A stretch of 61,193 bases of DNA, taken from positions 1 to 61,193 of the forward strand of contig NZ_PVNB01000024.1 of NCBI RefSeq assembly GCF_003001995.1, written 5' to 3'. The DNA comes from Orenia metallireducens (lineage in GTDB: Bacteria > Bacillota > Halanaerobiia > Halobacteroidales > Halobacteroidaceae). The stretch's first letter is position 1, and every line of letters starts with the position of its first letter. The notes under the pieces are model-generated. The model was given only the letters and a program-made list of their open reading frames with translations. It made no database searches and was not told where the DNA came from. The position numbers and the translations under genes were made by a program. Below, piece after piece: positions 26,507 through 34,209 of the stretch.

Positions 26507-27313
26507 ATGGAAAAGATGTATAGTGTGGAAGATGGTTGGTTTAAATTAGAGCATGGACTTGTTAATGAAGGATTGATTGCTATAGCTAGTGGTAAGGGTG
26601 GAGTTGGTAAATCAACTGTAACAGTCAATCTAGCTTTAGCTTTACATAAATTAGGTAGAAGGGTAGGAATTATTGATGCTGATATTCATGGCTTTAGTAT
26701 TCCTAGAATCATCGGTTTAACTGATAAGCCTAGAGCATTTAATGAGAAAGAGATTATCCCACCAGAGGTTAATGGGGTTAAGGTCATGTCGGCTGGTTCT
26801 ATGATTGCTGAAAATAAGGCTATTATCTGGCGAGCGCCGATGCTGTTGGGAGTATTGGAACAGTTTATGAAGGATGTTCACTGGGGAGAGTTAGATTATC
26901 TTCTATTTGATCTTCCTCCAGGAACTGGTGATATGCCCTTAAATATCATGCAGCAGATCTCAGATGCAGGAATCCTAATTGTAACAACTCCCCAAGTAGC
27001 TGCTACTAAGGTAGCCAGTCGAGTAGGAAGTATGGCTAAACAGCTTGATTCTGATATTTTAGGTATTATCGAGAATATGTCTTATTATCAATGTGATAAG
27101 TGTGGAGATAAAGAGTATATCTTTGGTCAAGGTGGCGGTCAAAAGATGGCTAAAGAGTTAGATAGCAAATTGTTAACTCAATTACCCTTAATGGCTACTA
27201 TTCGTCAAGGCAGTGACCAAGGTAAGCCAGTTGTAATAGCTGAACCTGAAGCTGAAGCAACTCAGAAGTTTATTGCTGTAGCTGAAAAGTTGATTGCTCA
27301 GAGAGCAAGATAG
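26507..27313 (+). CDS. Mrp/NBP35-type iron-sulfur cluster carrier ATPase
   Basis: 268 aa: GKGGVGKSTVTVNLA (about 24-38), FDLPPGTGD (Walker B region) and the cluster-binding CDKC (about 197-200, in YYQCDKCGDKE). Mrp/ApbC proteins bind a bridging [4Fe-4S] cluster and pass it to targets. In Desulfovibrio an Mrp ATPase (Mrp-ORP) is part of the orp system, so the whole 23.9-27.3 kb set matches that system in content. GGGAGG lies 9 nt before the ATG. Confidence 0.88.
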   Translation: MEKMYSVEDGWFKLEHGLVNEGLIAIASGKGGVGKSTVTVNLALALHKLGRRVGIIDADIHGFSIPRIIGLTDKPRAFNEKEIIPPEVNGVKVMSAGSMIAENKAIIWRAPMLLGVLEQFMKDVHWGELDYLLFDLPPGTGDMPLNIMQQISDAGILIVTTPQVAATKVASRVGSMAKQLDSDILGIIENMSYYQCDKCGDKEYIFGQGGGQKMAKELDSKLLTQLPLMATIRQGSDQGKPVVIAEPEAEATQKFIAVAEKLIAQRAR

Positions 27314-27317
27314 TTTT

Positions 27318-27682
27318 TAGAGTGATACTTAATGGGTGTATAGCGACACTTTTCACTTTAAAAAGTGAGTAAAATTATTAAAATATTTTTCGGGAAAGCT
27401 TATCAGCTTTTTTCCCGAGTAACTTTTGCCATTGCCGCAAAAGTCACCAAAAAGTCTAGAAAAAAATTCAACTCACTCAGCAATCAAAATAATGAGTATT
27501 ATCACTTATTAGACTTTCTAAATCAAAATTTCATGATACTCTAAATCCTAGCTCAATTTTTGCTTCGTTCAAACAGAAATTTTTTTCGGCTTAAAAACCT
27601 TAAAATCTTTTTAATTGTAAATTCAAAAGTGTCTTAATATCTCTATATAATCTCATATTTAGGTTTTACTCTTAAAATTATT
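27318..27682. repeat. GACACTTT-frame repeat carrying a ~300-bp core (copy 1)
   Basis: The left frame TATAGCGACACTTTTCACTT is at 27340-27359. The right frame reads AAAAGTGTCTTAATATCTCTA (27625-27645) with TTTTACTCTTAAAATTA outside. The core holds CGGGAAAGCT..AGCTTTTTTCCCG and AACTTTTGCC..GCAAAAGT hairpins. It is nearly identical to the reverse complement of 52.78-53.15 kb. It has no open frame and accounts for the 391-nt gap. Confidence 0.8.
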
Positions 27683-27704
27683 TATTCATGTAAGGAGGTT
27701 ACAT

Positions 27705-28112
27705 GTGAAGTATTATCAATATCAGCATCGAGTACAATATCATGAAACAGATCAGATGGGAATAGTGCATCATAGTAATTACATCAAATGGCTTGAAGAA
27801 GCAAGAAATGAATATCTACGAGAGCAGGGGATTAGTTGCCGACAATTAGAGGAGCTTGGAATTCTATTACCTGTTATAGAAGTTAATTGTTCGTATAAAC
27901 AGAGAACTTATTATGATGATATAGTAACAATTAAAGTTTTTATTAAAGAATTAAGTCGAGTGATTATCACTTTTGGCTATGAAATTAAGAAGGATGGAGA
28001 ACTGCTGCTGCTAGCTAGTACTAAACAGTCTTTTGTTAATCAAGACTTTAAACCTTTTTCTTTAGAACGGGAAAGAGCAGATATTTGGGAGGTTATCTGT
28101 GGAGAGGAGTAG
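27705..28112 (+). CDS. YbgC/FadM-type acyl-CoA thioesterase (hot-dog fold)
   Basis: 135 aa. The GTG at 27705 lies 9 nt after AAGGAGG; the ATG two bases earlier meets a stop at once. The YbgC signature YHETDQMGIVHHSNYIKWLEE, with the catalytic Asp, is at residues 12-32. It should hydrolyse small acyl-CoA or acyl-ACP thioesters in the cytoplasm. The next gene starts 3 nt after its stop, so they are co-translated. Confidence 0.85.
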   Translation: MKYYQYQHRVQYHETDQMGIVHHSNYIKWLEEARNEYLREQGISCRQLEELGILLPVIEVNCSYKQRTYYDDIVTIKVFIKELSRVIITFGYEIKKDGELLLLASTKQSFVNQDFKPFSLERERADIWEVICGEE

Positions 28113-28115
28113 ATT

Positions 28116-28955
28116 ATGGAATTAAGATTAGATGAATTATCTTGTGCCAAGGTTATGATCTTAGTAGAGAATAGGGTAGCAAAAGAGAATTTATTAGCTG
28201 AACACGGACTCTCTTTTTTAATTAGTTATCGAGAAAAGAATTATCTATTTGATACTGGTCAAGGTCTAGTGTTGATCAATAATATGAAGAATTTAGGAAT
28301 TAAAGTTTCTGATATAAATGGAGTTATATTAAGCCATGGTCATTATGATCATGGCAATGGCTTGCAAGAAATTCTAGCTTTAAATTCTGAACTTGAAGTC
28401 TTTGCTCACCCAGAGGTCTTTATCCCCAAATATTCTGATAAAAAGGTTAATTTAGTCCCTCGTGGACTTAAGGTAAAGAAAGAAGAGATACAAAATTTTA
28501 AGCCCATTAGAAAAGCTACTGAGGTTAGTGCAGGGTTATGGATGACTGGTGAGATTCCAAGAAGATATAAGTTAGAAGAAGTGTCTAATAAGTTTAAAAG
28601 AGAGGTTGCAGGGCAAATTCAACAGGATAATTTTATTGATGAGCAGGCAGTATTTATTGAGACTAAAAAGGGTTTAGTAGTCTTATTAGCTTGTACCCAT
28701 GCTGGAGTAATCAATACTTTAGAGCATATCAAGTCCCTTATCGGTAGTCAAAAGATTCATGCTATTATTGGTGGAATGCATTTAATTAATGCTAATCAAA
28801 AACGAATTAACGAGACTGTTAGTTATTTAGCTCAGCTTAATTTTGAGTTGATTGTCCCTTTACATTGTACTGGATTTAATGCCTTGCAAGCTATGTTAGC
28901 TAAGTTTAAAGATAAAGTTAAATTAAGGCAAGTTGGTGAAGAGTTTATCTTTTAA
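28116..28955 (+). CDS. MBL-fold metallo-hydrolase (COG1237-like)
   Basis: 279 aa, with the zinc motif SHGHYDHGNG (about residues 71-80), a second His in ACTHAGV and GGMHL near the C-terminus. Family members are described as metal-dependent hydrolases related to dihydropterin ribofuranosylaminobenzene phosphate synthases and often neighbour MTH1175-type proteins. It overlaps the mRNA of the thioesterase upstream and the flavin reductase downstream (18 nt). Its substrate is unknown. Confidence 0.8.
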   Translation: MELRLDELSCAKVMILVENRVAKENLLAEHGLSFLISYREKNYLFDTGQGLVLINNMKNLGIKVSDINGVILSHGHYDHGNGLQEILALNSELEVFAHPEVFIPKYSDKKVNLVPRGLKVKKEEIQNFKPIRKATEVSAGLWMTGEIPRRYKLEEVSNKFKREVAGQIQQDNFIDEQAVFIETKKGLVVLLACTHAGVINTLEHIKSLIGSQKIHAIIGGMHLINANQKRINETVSYLAQLNFELIVPLHCTGFNALQAMLAKFKDKVKLRQVGEEFIF

Positions 28956-28973
28956 TATAGAGGAGGAAGAAGA

Positions 28974-29465
28974 ATGAAAAAAGAGTTAGCACCTTTTAAA
29001 AGCTGTTTACATCCTAGACCTAATGTTATAGTCTCTTGCCGTGATCAAGAGGGGAGAGATAATGCTTTAGCAGTAGCCTATGCTACTAATTGTAGTTATG
29101 ATCCTCCAATGGTGATGGTAGGGATTGTTCCTTCACGTTATTCTTATGATATAGTTAAAGAGACAGGTGTTTTTGTGGTCAATTTAGTTCCTAAAGATTT
29201 GGAGAAAGAATATTTTTACCTAGGTAGTCATAGTGGTAGAGATGAGGATAAAATCAAAAATTTAAATTTAGAAGTAAAAGATGGAACAGTGGTTAATGCC
29301 CCACTGTTAGTTAATTTTCCAGTTAATATTGAATGTAGTGTAGTTGATTCAATTCTAACTGGTTCCCATGAAATGTTTATTGGAAAGGTAGATAAGGTAC
29401 ATATCAATGAAGAATTGGTCGCTAGTGAAGAAAAAGTTGATTTATCTAAGATTGATTTTTTATAG
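28974..29465 (+). CDS. Flavin reductase-like FMN-binding protein
   Basis: 163 aa of the flavoredoxin / flavin-reductase-like family: PRPNVIVSCRD start, MVMVGIVPSRYSYDIVKETG (FMN phosphate and isoalloxazine region), FVVNLVP and IECSV blocks. It probably carries electrons from NAD(P)H or ferredoxin by FMN. AGGAGGA lies 5-6 nt before the ATG. A terminator follows. Confidence 0.85.
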   Translation: MKKELAPFKSCLHPRPNVIVSCRDQEGRDNALAVAYATNCSYDPPMVMVGIVPSRYSYDIVKETGVFVVNLVPKDLEKEYFYLGSHSGRDEDKIKNLNLEVKDGTVVNAPLLVNFPVNIECSVVDSILTGSHEMFIGKVDKVHINEELVASEEKVDLSKIDFL

Positions 29466-29494
29466 AATATTTTAAAAATCAAATAAAAGTTACT

Positions 29495-29527
29495 AAGCTT
29501 CTCTTTAAATAGAGAGGCTTTAATTTT
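29495..29527 (+). terminator. Terminator after the flavin reductase gene
   Basis: AAGCTTCTCT pairs with AGAGAGGCTT (one G-U pair), loop TTAAAT, followed by TAATTTTAT. Confidence 0.7.
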
Positions 29528-29559
29528 ATCTAATTATATTGGTAAAGGAGATTTATTTG

Positions 29560-30739
29560 ATGAAAAACAATAAAGCTAGGAAATTTAATAGAAGTAATTA
29601 TAATTGCTATAACTCATTTATTACACGATCTATTTGGAGCTTTTTTATCACCAGTATTACCCTTATTGATAGAACGTTTTGCTTTGAGTTATTTTCAAGT
29701 TAGTTTACTAAATATCATAAGGGATCTACCTTCTTTATTCAGTTTAGCGATTGGAACATTTATTAGTAGAATTGATAGAAGATATTTAAATTATTTGATT
29801 ATAGTAGCTCCTATAACGATGATTATTTTAATGAGTTTAATAGGTACTATTCCATCATATATGATATTATTGGTCTTACTATTTATTACTGGAATTACTT
29901 CAGCAGCCTTTCATATTTCTACTCCTCCTATAATCAAAGAACTTAGTAGAGATAGAATTGGTACAGGGATCAGTCTTTATCAATTAGGAGGAGAGGCTGC
30001 TCGTTCTTTAGGACCTCTAGTAATTCTAGGTAGTATTTCGATTTGGGGATTAGAGGGAGGTTATAGATTAATTCCTGTAGGATTAATCTGTTCCTTGCTT
30101 CTTTATAGCAAGATTAAAGATATCAAGATAGATAATATATTTAATAGACAAGAGGATAAAGAGCATAAGCTACTATTATTCTCACTATTAAAAGAACAGT
30201 CAAACTTTATTTTAAAGATTGGTGCTATCAGATTTTTCTGGAGTTTAATTAAAATATCTTTAACTTTATTTTTACCAACTTATTTAACTGTTACTAAGGG
30301 TGCATCTTTATGGCTAGCAGGTGGAGCATTAACAATTGTACAATTTTCTGGGGCAATAGATACCTATCTAGGTGGTTCAATCTCTGATAGCATTGGGCGT
30401 GAGAAGATGATCTTGATATCTGTAATCTGTACTTCAATTACTATGTTAGGACTTACTTTATCATCTGGAGTTTATCTTTTGATATTACTTATTATTTTAG
30501 GATTTTTCATTTATTCAATCAACCCTGTAATACTTACATTAGTTCAAGAAGCAGATTCGAAACCAACAGTAATTATTAATGGATTTTATAAAACAATTAG
30601 CTTTATAAGTACAGCTTTAGCTACTTTAATTATTGGTCAAGGAGCTGATTTATATGGATTAACCACAGTTTATAGAACTGTTCCATTATTATTATTGTTA
30701 TCTATCCCTTTAATTTTGAATTTAGCGGATACAAATTAG
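29560..30739 (+). pseudogene. MFS transporter, frameshifted at codon 2-3 in an A-run
   Basis: A 12-helix MFS protein of the fosmidomycin-resistance-like group. AAGGAG lies 9 nt upstream of an ATG at 29560, but the reading frame after it stops within about 35 codons. The conserved first helix (VIIIAITHLLHDLFGAFLSP) is found one frame away, open from 29564. Removing one A from the AAAAA at 29563-29567 would give MKTIKLGNLIEVI... in one frame to 30739 (about 392 aa). No other lesion is seen. It may be a sequencing error, a fresh mutation or phase variation; a TTG at 29666 would lose helix 1. Confidence 0.65.
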
Positions 30740-30757
30740 AAATTATCAAACAAGTTA

Positions 30758-30806
30758 TTGACATATGATCATAATAGAGTTATAATACAATTATAATGAG
30801 CATATG
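30758..30806 (+). promoter_or_regulatory. Consensus promoter with paired CATATG half-sites (operon 2)
   Basis: TTGACA (30758-30763), a 17-nt spacer and TATAAT (30781-30786). CATATGATCATAA overlaps the -35 and TTATAATGAGCATATG lies downstream (CATATG at 30801-30806). It has the same layout as 23794-23849. Confidence 0.75.
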
Positions 30807-30834
30807 TTCAAAAACAAAGAAGGAGTTGGTTTAA

Positions 30835-31164
30835 ATGCCTAGAGGAAATGGAAGAGGTCCTGAAGGTTTAGGTACTATGACAGGTAGAGGTCTTGGTTAT
30901 TGTGCTGGTTATGATGGTCCAGGTTGTTTTGATAATAGAAGGGGCGGGAGAGGTTTTGGACGTGGTTTTGCTAGAAAAGGTCGGAAAGCTGCTTTTAGAA
31001 GAAGAGGAGCTTATGCTTTCAATACTTCAGCTTATAATCCTAATATCGAGTTAACAGTTAATGAAGAAATTGACTATCTTCAAGAGGAAGCTCAACTCTT
31101 ACAAGAGCAATTAGAAAACATTCAAAATCAAATTGCTAAATTAGAAACTGAACAAGAGGATTAA
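30835..31164 (+). CDS. DUF5320-family small protein
   Basis: 109 aa. It begins MPRGNGRGPEGLGTMTGRGL with Gly/Arg-rich sequence and two Cys (GYCAGYDGPGC), then a basic segment and a C-terminal coiled coil (about 80-107, EEIDYLQEEAQLLQEQLEN). DUF5320 proteins accompany NifX-type proteins and DUF134 in many anaerobes. It shares its promoter type with the NifX-type operon at 23.9 kb. Its function is unknown; metal handling is suspected. AAGGAG lies 9-10 nt before the ATG. Confidence 0.8.
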   Translation: MPRGNGRGPEGLGTMTGRGLGYCAGYDGPGCFDNRRGGRGFGRGFARKGRKAAFRRRGAYAFNTSAYNPNIELTVNEEIDYLQEEAQLLQEQLENIQNQIAKLETEQED

Positions 31165-31170
31165 TTTAAA

Positions 31171-31212
31171 GTTAAAGGCTTACCTCGTTTTACAGGTAAG
31201 CCTTTAACTATT
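31171..31212 (+). terminator. Terminator after the DUF5320 gene
   Basis: GTTAAAGGCTTACCT and AGGTAAGCCTTTAAC form a perfect 15-bp stem around an 8-nt loop, followed by a short T tract. Confidence 0.75.
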
Positions 31213-31254
31213 TAGCTGATTTATTAAATAATCAATTAGATTTAATATCTATCT

Positions 31255-31277
31255 TAAACTATGATATAATTAGTTTA
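31255..31277. promoter_or_regulatory. Inverted repeat over the -10 box of the DUF134 gene
   Basis: TAAACTA (31255-31261) and TAGTTTA (31271-31277) flank TATAAT (31265-31270). A bound repressor would block the promoter, so autoregulation is possible. The -35 (TTAATA) is weak. Confidence 0.5.
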
Positions 31278-31304
31278 GATTTAATCTGAAACGAGGTGTA
31301 TATT

Positions 31305-31691
31305 ATGGTTAGACCTACGAAAAAGCGTAGAGTCGAATATCTACCAGAGGTTACTTTTTTTAAACCTGCTGGAGCTCCTAAAAGAAGTTTAGAAGAAGTT
31401 AATTTAACGATAGAAGAAGTAGAGGCTATTAGATTAAAGGATAAAGAAGATTTGACCCAAGAAGAAGCAGCTGAAAGAATGGAGGTCTCAAGACCTACCT
31501 TTCAGAGAGTATTGACTACAGCTAGAAAGAAGATTGCTGAGGCTTTAATAGAGGGAAAGGCAATCCGCTTTGAAGGTGGAGATTATCGCCTGGCTAAATT
31601 TAAATGTCCTTCTTGTGGTGACAAGTTTAGCTCTAAACACAAGCATAAACATCGTAATCATCAAAGTAAGTGTCCAAAGTGTCTTGATTAG
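31305..31691 (+). CDS. DUF134-family predicted DNA-binding protein with zinc-ribbon tail
   Basis: 128 aa from the ATG at 31305 (the GTG at 31296 lies in the ribosome site). The first part is the COG1342 / DUF134 block (MVRPTKKRRVEYLPEVTFF, then EVEAIRLKDKEDLTQEEAAE and a sigma-70-region-4-like helix-turn-helix MEVSRPTFQRVLTTARKKI). The C-terminus has CPSCGDKF..CPKC, likely a zinc ribbon, with a Lys/His-rich stretch between. Family members lie beside NifX-type and DUF5320 genes, so it is the best candidate regulator of the two CATATG promoters (inference). Confidence 0.85.
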   Translation: MVRPTKKRRVEYLPEVTFFKPAGAPKRSLEEVNLTIEEVEAIRLKDKEDLTQEEAAERMEVSRPTFQRVLTTARKKIAEALIEGKAIRFEGGDYRLAKFKCPSCGDKFSSKHKHKHRNHQSKCPKCLD

Positions 31692-31723
31692 AAGAAGAAT
31701 TCGAACAAAATACTAACTATTTA

Positions 31724-31759
31724 AAATGGTGGATATCTGAATTCAGATATCCACCATTT
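31724..31759. terminator. Perfect 36-bp palindrome after the DUF134 gene
   Basis: AAATGGTGGATATCT and AGATATCCACCATTT flank GAATTC. A terminator is likely, though only a short T/A stretch follows. Confidence 0.55.
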
Positions 31760-31837
31760 GTATGTTTAGTGTTCAGCTTAGATTTCTACCTGATTAATGG
31801 CGATCTTGTGCCTTATGAATATATTATCAGAATAAAT

Positions 31838-31928
31838 CCATACTAAGTTAAGACTAACTTTAGTTTAAATCTAACTATGAGTTTAAGTTTGAGTCTAATT
31901 CTAATTCTTAAACTTAAACCTAATTCAT
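31838..31928. repeat. AGTTTAAGTTTGAG-word hairpin upstream of the HD gene
   Basis: Iterated words (AGTTTAAATCTAACTATGAG, TTTGAGTCTAATTCTAATTC) form arms such as GTTTAAGTTT against AAACTTAAAC. It is similar in wording to the hairpin between iscS and iscU. Confidence 0.5.
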
Positions 31929-31951
31929 TAGATAGAGGAGTGGATTGACTG

Positions 31952-32635
31952 ATGAGTGAGCTGACTATTGAAAGATTGATTACAGTAGAAGAGGTTAAAA
32001 AACATCCCTTAATTAAGGCCTATATTTCAAAGGCCAATGAACATCTAGCATCAATGGGCTATACTGAGCATGGATTTAGGCATGCAGGTCTAATTTCCAA
32101 GCTAGTAGGTGATATCTTAACAGAATTGGACTACTCTACAAGGATAATAGAGCTAGGTAAGATTGCTGGATATATACATGATATAGGTAATGTAGTTAAT
32201 CGCCATGACCATGACCAGCATTCAGCTATAATTGCTGAGAATTTATTAAGGGAGATGGGGATGGATTATGAGGAGATTGCAATGGTTATTGGTGCTATAG
32301 GCAATCATGATGAGAACTTTGGAGAGCCAGTCAATGTCATTTCGGCAGCATTGATTATAGCCGATAAATCTGATGTCCATTATACTAGAGTGAGAAATAA
32401 AGAATTTGCTACCTTTGATATCCATGATCGGGTCAATTATGCTGCCAAAGAGTCGATTATTAAGGTAAATAAATATGACAAAACGATTACTTTGGAGTTA
32501 GAGATTGATTTAGAGATTATTTCAGTTATAGAGTACTTTGAGATATTTCTAACAAGGATGTTAATGTCTAGGAAAGCAGCGATAACTTTAGATTGTAATT
32601 TTCATTTGATAATTAATAATACTAAGCTATTATAA
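31952..32635 (+). CDS. HD-domain phosphohydrolase
   Basis: 227 aa with the metal-binding HD pattern: HGFRHAGLIS (His about 40-44), IHDIGN (about 76-81), HDHDQHS and GNHDE. This is the layout of small single-domain HD hydrolases acting on nucleotides or phosphate esters. The start is ATG with GAGGAG about 12 nt upstream. It lies alone between the DUF134 region and secD. Its substrate is unknown. Confidence 0.75.
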   Translation: MSELTIERLITVEEVKKHPLIKAYISKANEHLASMGYTEHGFRHAGLISKLVGDILTELDYSTRIIELGKIAGYIHDIGNVVNRHDHDQHSAIIAENLLREMGMDYEEIAMVIGAIGNHDENFGEPVNVISAALIIADKSDVHYTRVRNKEFATFDIHDRVNYAAKESIIKVNKYDKTITLELEIDLEIISVIEYFEIFLTRMLMSRKAAITLDCNFHLIINNTKLL

Positions 32636-32681
32636 CGGCTTTGATTGATTGACAAGCTTTTTTTTAAAGGATATAATAGAT

Positions 32682-32840
32682 ATGTTGTCTAATATTATAT
32701 ATGGTTATTATTTTTGGTATTTGATAATACCTTTTATGCAATTATCTGATACTAAAAAGTTGATAACTAATATTATATTTATCCTAGGGTTAGTATTTAT
32801 AAGATTTTACATAAGCCTATTTAATAAGGTACTATACTGA
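32682..32840 (+). CDS. Possible small membrane protein
   Basis: About 52 aa from the ATG at 32682 (AAAGGAT upstream), with two hydrophobic stretches (SNIIYGYYFWYLIIPFM and LITNIIFILGLVFIRFYI). AT-rich DNA gives such frames by chance, so this is only a candidate. No family is recognised. Confidence 0.3.
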   Translation: MLSNIIYGYYFWYLIIPFMQLSDTKKLITNIIFILGLVFIRFYISLFNKVLY

Positions 32841-32986
32841 TGGGTAGAAGCAGAGTTTAGTGCTATCTATTACTAAACCAAGGATTTATCCTATAGATAA
32901 CATTTTTAAGATTAGCTAATTTTTGAGAAAAGAAATGTTATATTAAGGATAAGTTTTATTTTAATAAGGAGAAAGGAGACAGGATT

Positions 32987-34204
32987 ATGAACTGGAAACA
33001 GAAAAGGATGTTTAATTTTATTCTCATTGTGGCATTATTAGGACTAGCAGTATACTTCTTATATCCATTGAATGAAAGCATGGAATTAGGATTAGATTTA
33101 CAGGGAGGAACCCATGTACTGTTAGAAGCACAGGATACCCAAACAGCTAAAGTTGACAGTGATGCTATGAATCGATTAGTTAATGTTATTAATCGTAGGG
33201 TTGATGAATTAGGCTTGACTGAGCCACTTGTACAAAGGCAAGGAGACAGAAGAATTATAGTAGAATTACCAGGGATTGAAGATCCTAATCAAGCTATTGA
33301 AACTATTGGGAAAACAGCCCAATTACAGTTTAAGAATGAGGCTGGAGAGGTTGTAATGACTGGTGAAGCATTGAAGGATGCAAAAGCTGCCTATGGTGGT
33401 GAGTTTAATCAACCAGTTGTCAGCTTTGAATTGACTAAAGGTGGAAGCAAAGAGTTTGCTGAAATTACAAGAAAGAATATTGGCAAAGTAATTGCTATTT
33501 ATTTGGATAATAAGCTATTAACTGCACCAACGGTACAGAGCGTAATCAGAGAAAAAGGTCAGATCACTGGATTTAAAGATTTAGAGGATGCTCAACAGAC
33601 TGCTTTATTACTTAGAGCGGGTGCTTTACCTGTACCAGTTGAGGTAGTAGAGAATAGAACTGTAGGACCTACTTTAGGAAAGATTTCTATTGATAAGAGT
33701 ATTCAAGCAGCAATCATTGGATTGATTTTAATCGTAATCTTTATGGCTATTACTTATTGGCTATCAGGGGTAGTAGCAGCAGTAGCCTTAGCCTTTTATA
33801 GTATTATTGTTTTAGGTATCTTGGCTGGATTAAATGCTACTTTAACCTTACCAGGTATTGCAGGTTTAATCTTATCTATCGGTATGGCAGTAGATGCAAA
33901 TGTAATTATCTTTGAAAGAATTAAGTATGAGTATCGTCAAGGTAAGACAGTTAAGGCAGCAGTTAAATCTGGTTTTGACCGTGCCTTTACAACTATCTTA
34001 GACTCTAATATCACCACTTTAATTACAGCTGCTATCTTAGGTTATTTAGGAACTGGAACTGTAAGAGGTTTTGCAATTACATTAAGTATTGGTATCTTAG
34101 TAAGTATGTTCACAGCTATTGTAGTGACTAGAATGTTATTAAACCTATTATTAAGTACTGATCTAGTAAATAAACCAAAGGCTTTTGGTTGGGCAAGGAG
34201 GTAA
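32987..34204 (+). CDS. secD: Protein translocase subunit SecD
   Basis: 405 aa with six membrane segments: one N-terminal, five in the C-terminal third. Family blocks include LGLDLQGGTHVLLE (about 33-46), the P1 domain, IGKVIAIYLDNKLLTAPTVQ and LTLPGIAGLILSIGMAVDANV. With SecF it uses the proton or sodium gradient to pull proteins out of the SecYEG channel. GGAGACAGG with AAAGGAG lies before the ATG. The stop abuts secF. Confidence 0.95.
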   Translation: MNWKQKRMFNFILIVALLGLAVYFLYPLNESMELGLDLQGGTHVLLEAQDTQTAKVDSDAMNRLVNVINRRVDELGLTEPLVQRQGDRRIIVELPGIEDPNQAIETIGKTAQLQFKNEAGEVVMTGEALKDAKAAYGGEFNQPVVSFELTKGGSKEFAEITRKNIGKVIAIYLDNKLLTAPTVQSVIREKGQITGFKDLEDAQQTALLLRAGALPVPVEVVENRTVGPTLGKISIDKSIQAAIIGLILIVIFMAITYWLSGVVAAVALAFYSIIVLGILAGLNATLTLPGIAGLILSIGMAVDANVIIFERIKYEYRQGKTVKAAVKSGFDRAFTTILDSNITTLITAAILGYLGTGTVRGFAITLSIGILVSMFTAIVVTRMLLNLLLSTDLVNKPKAFGWARR

Positions 34205-34209
34205 TGATT

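Noticed and set aside
24250-27313. Nitrogen-fixation cluster
   Set aside because: NifX-like proteins and NifU/IscU-like genes occur, but no nifHDK or nifB radical SAM genes are present; an ORP-like role fits better.
27318-27682. Insertion sequence
   Set aside because: There is no transposase frame in either long copy; at best a non-autonomous element.
29666-30739. MFS gene starting at the TTG at 29666
   Set aside because: This start has no ribosome site and drops the conserved first helix, which is intact upstream in the same frame.
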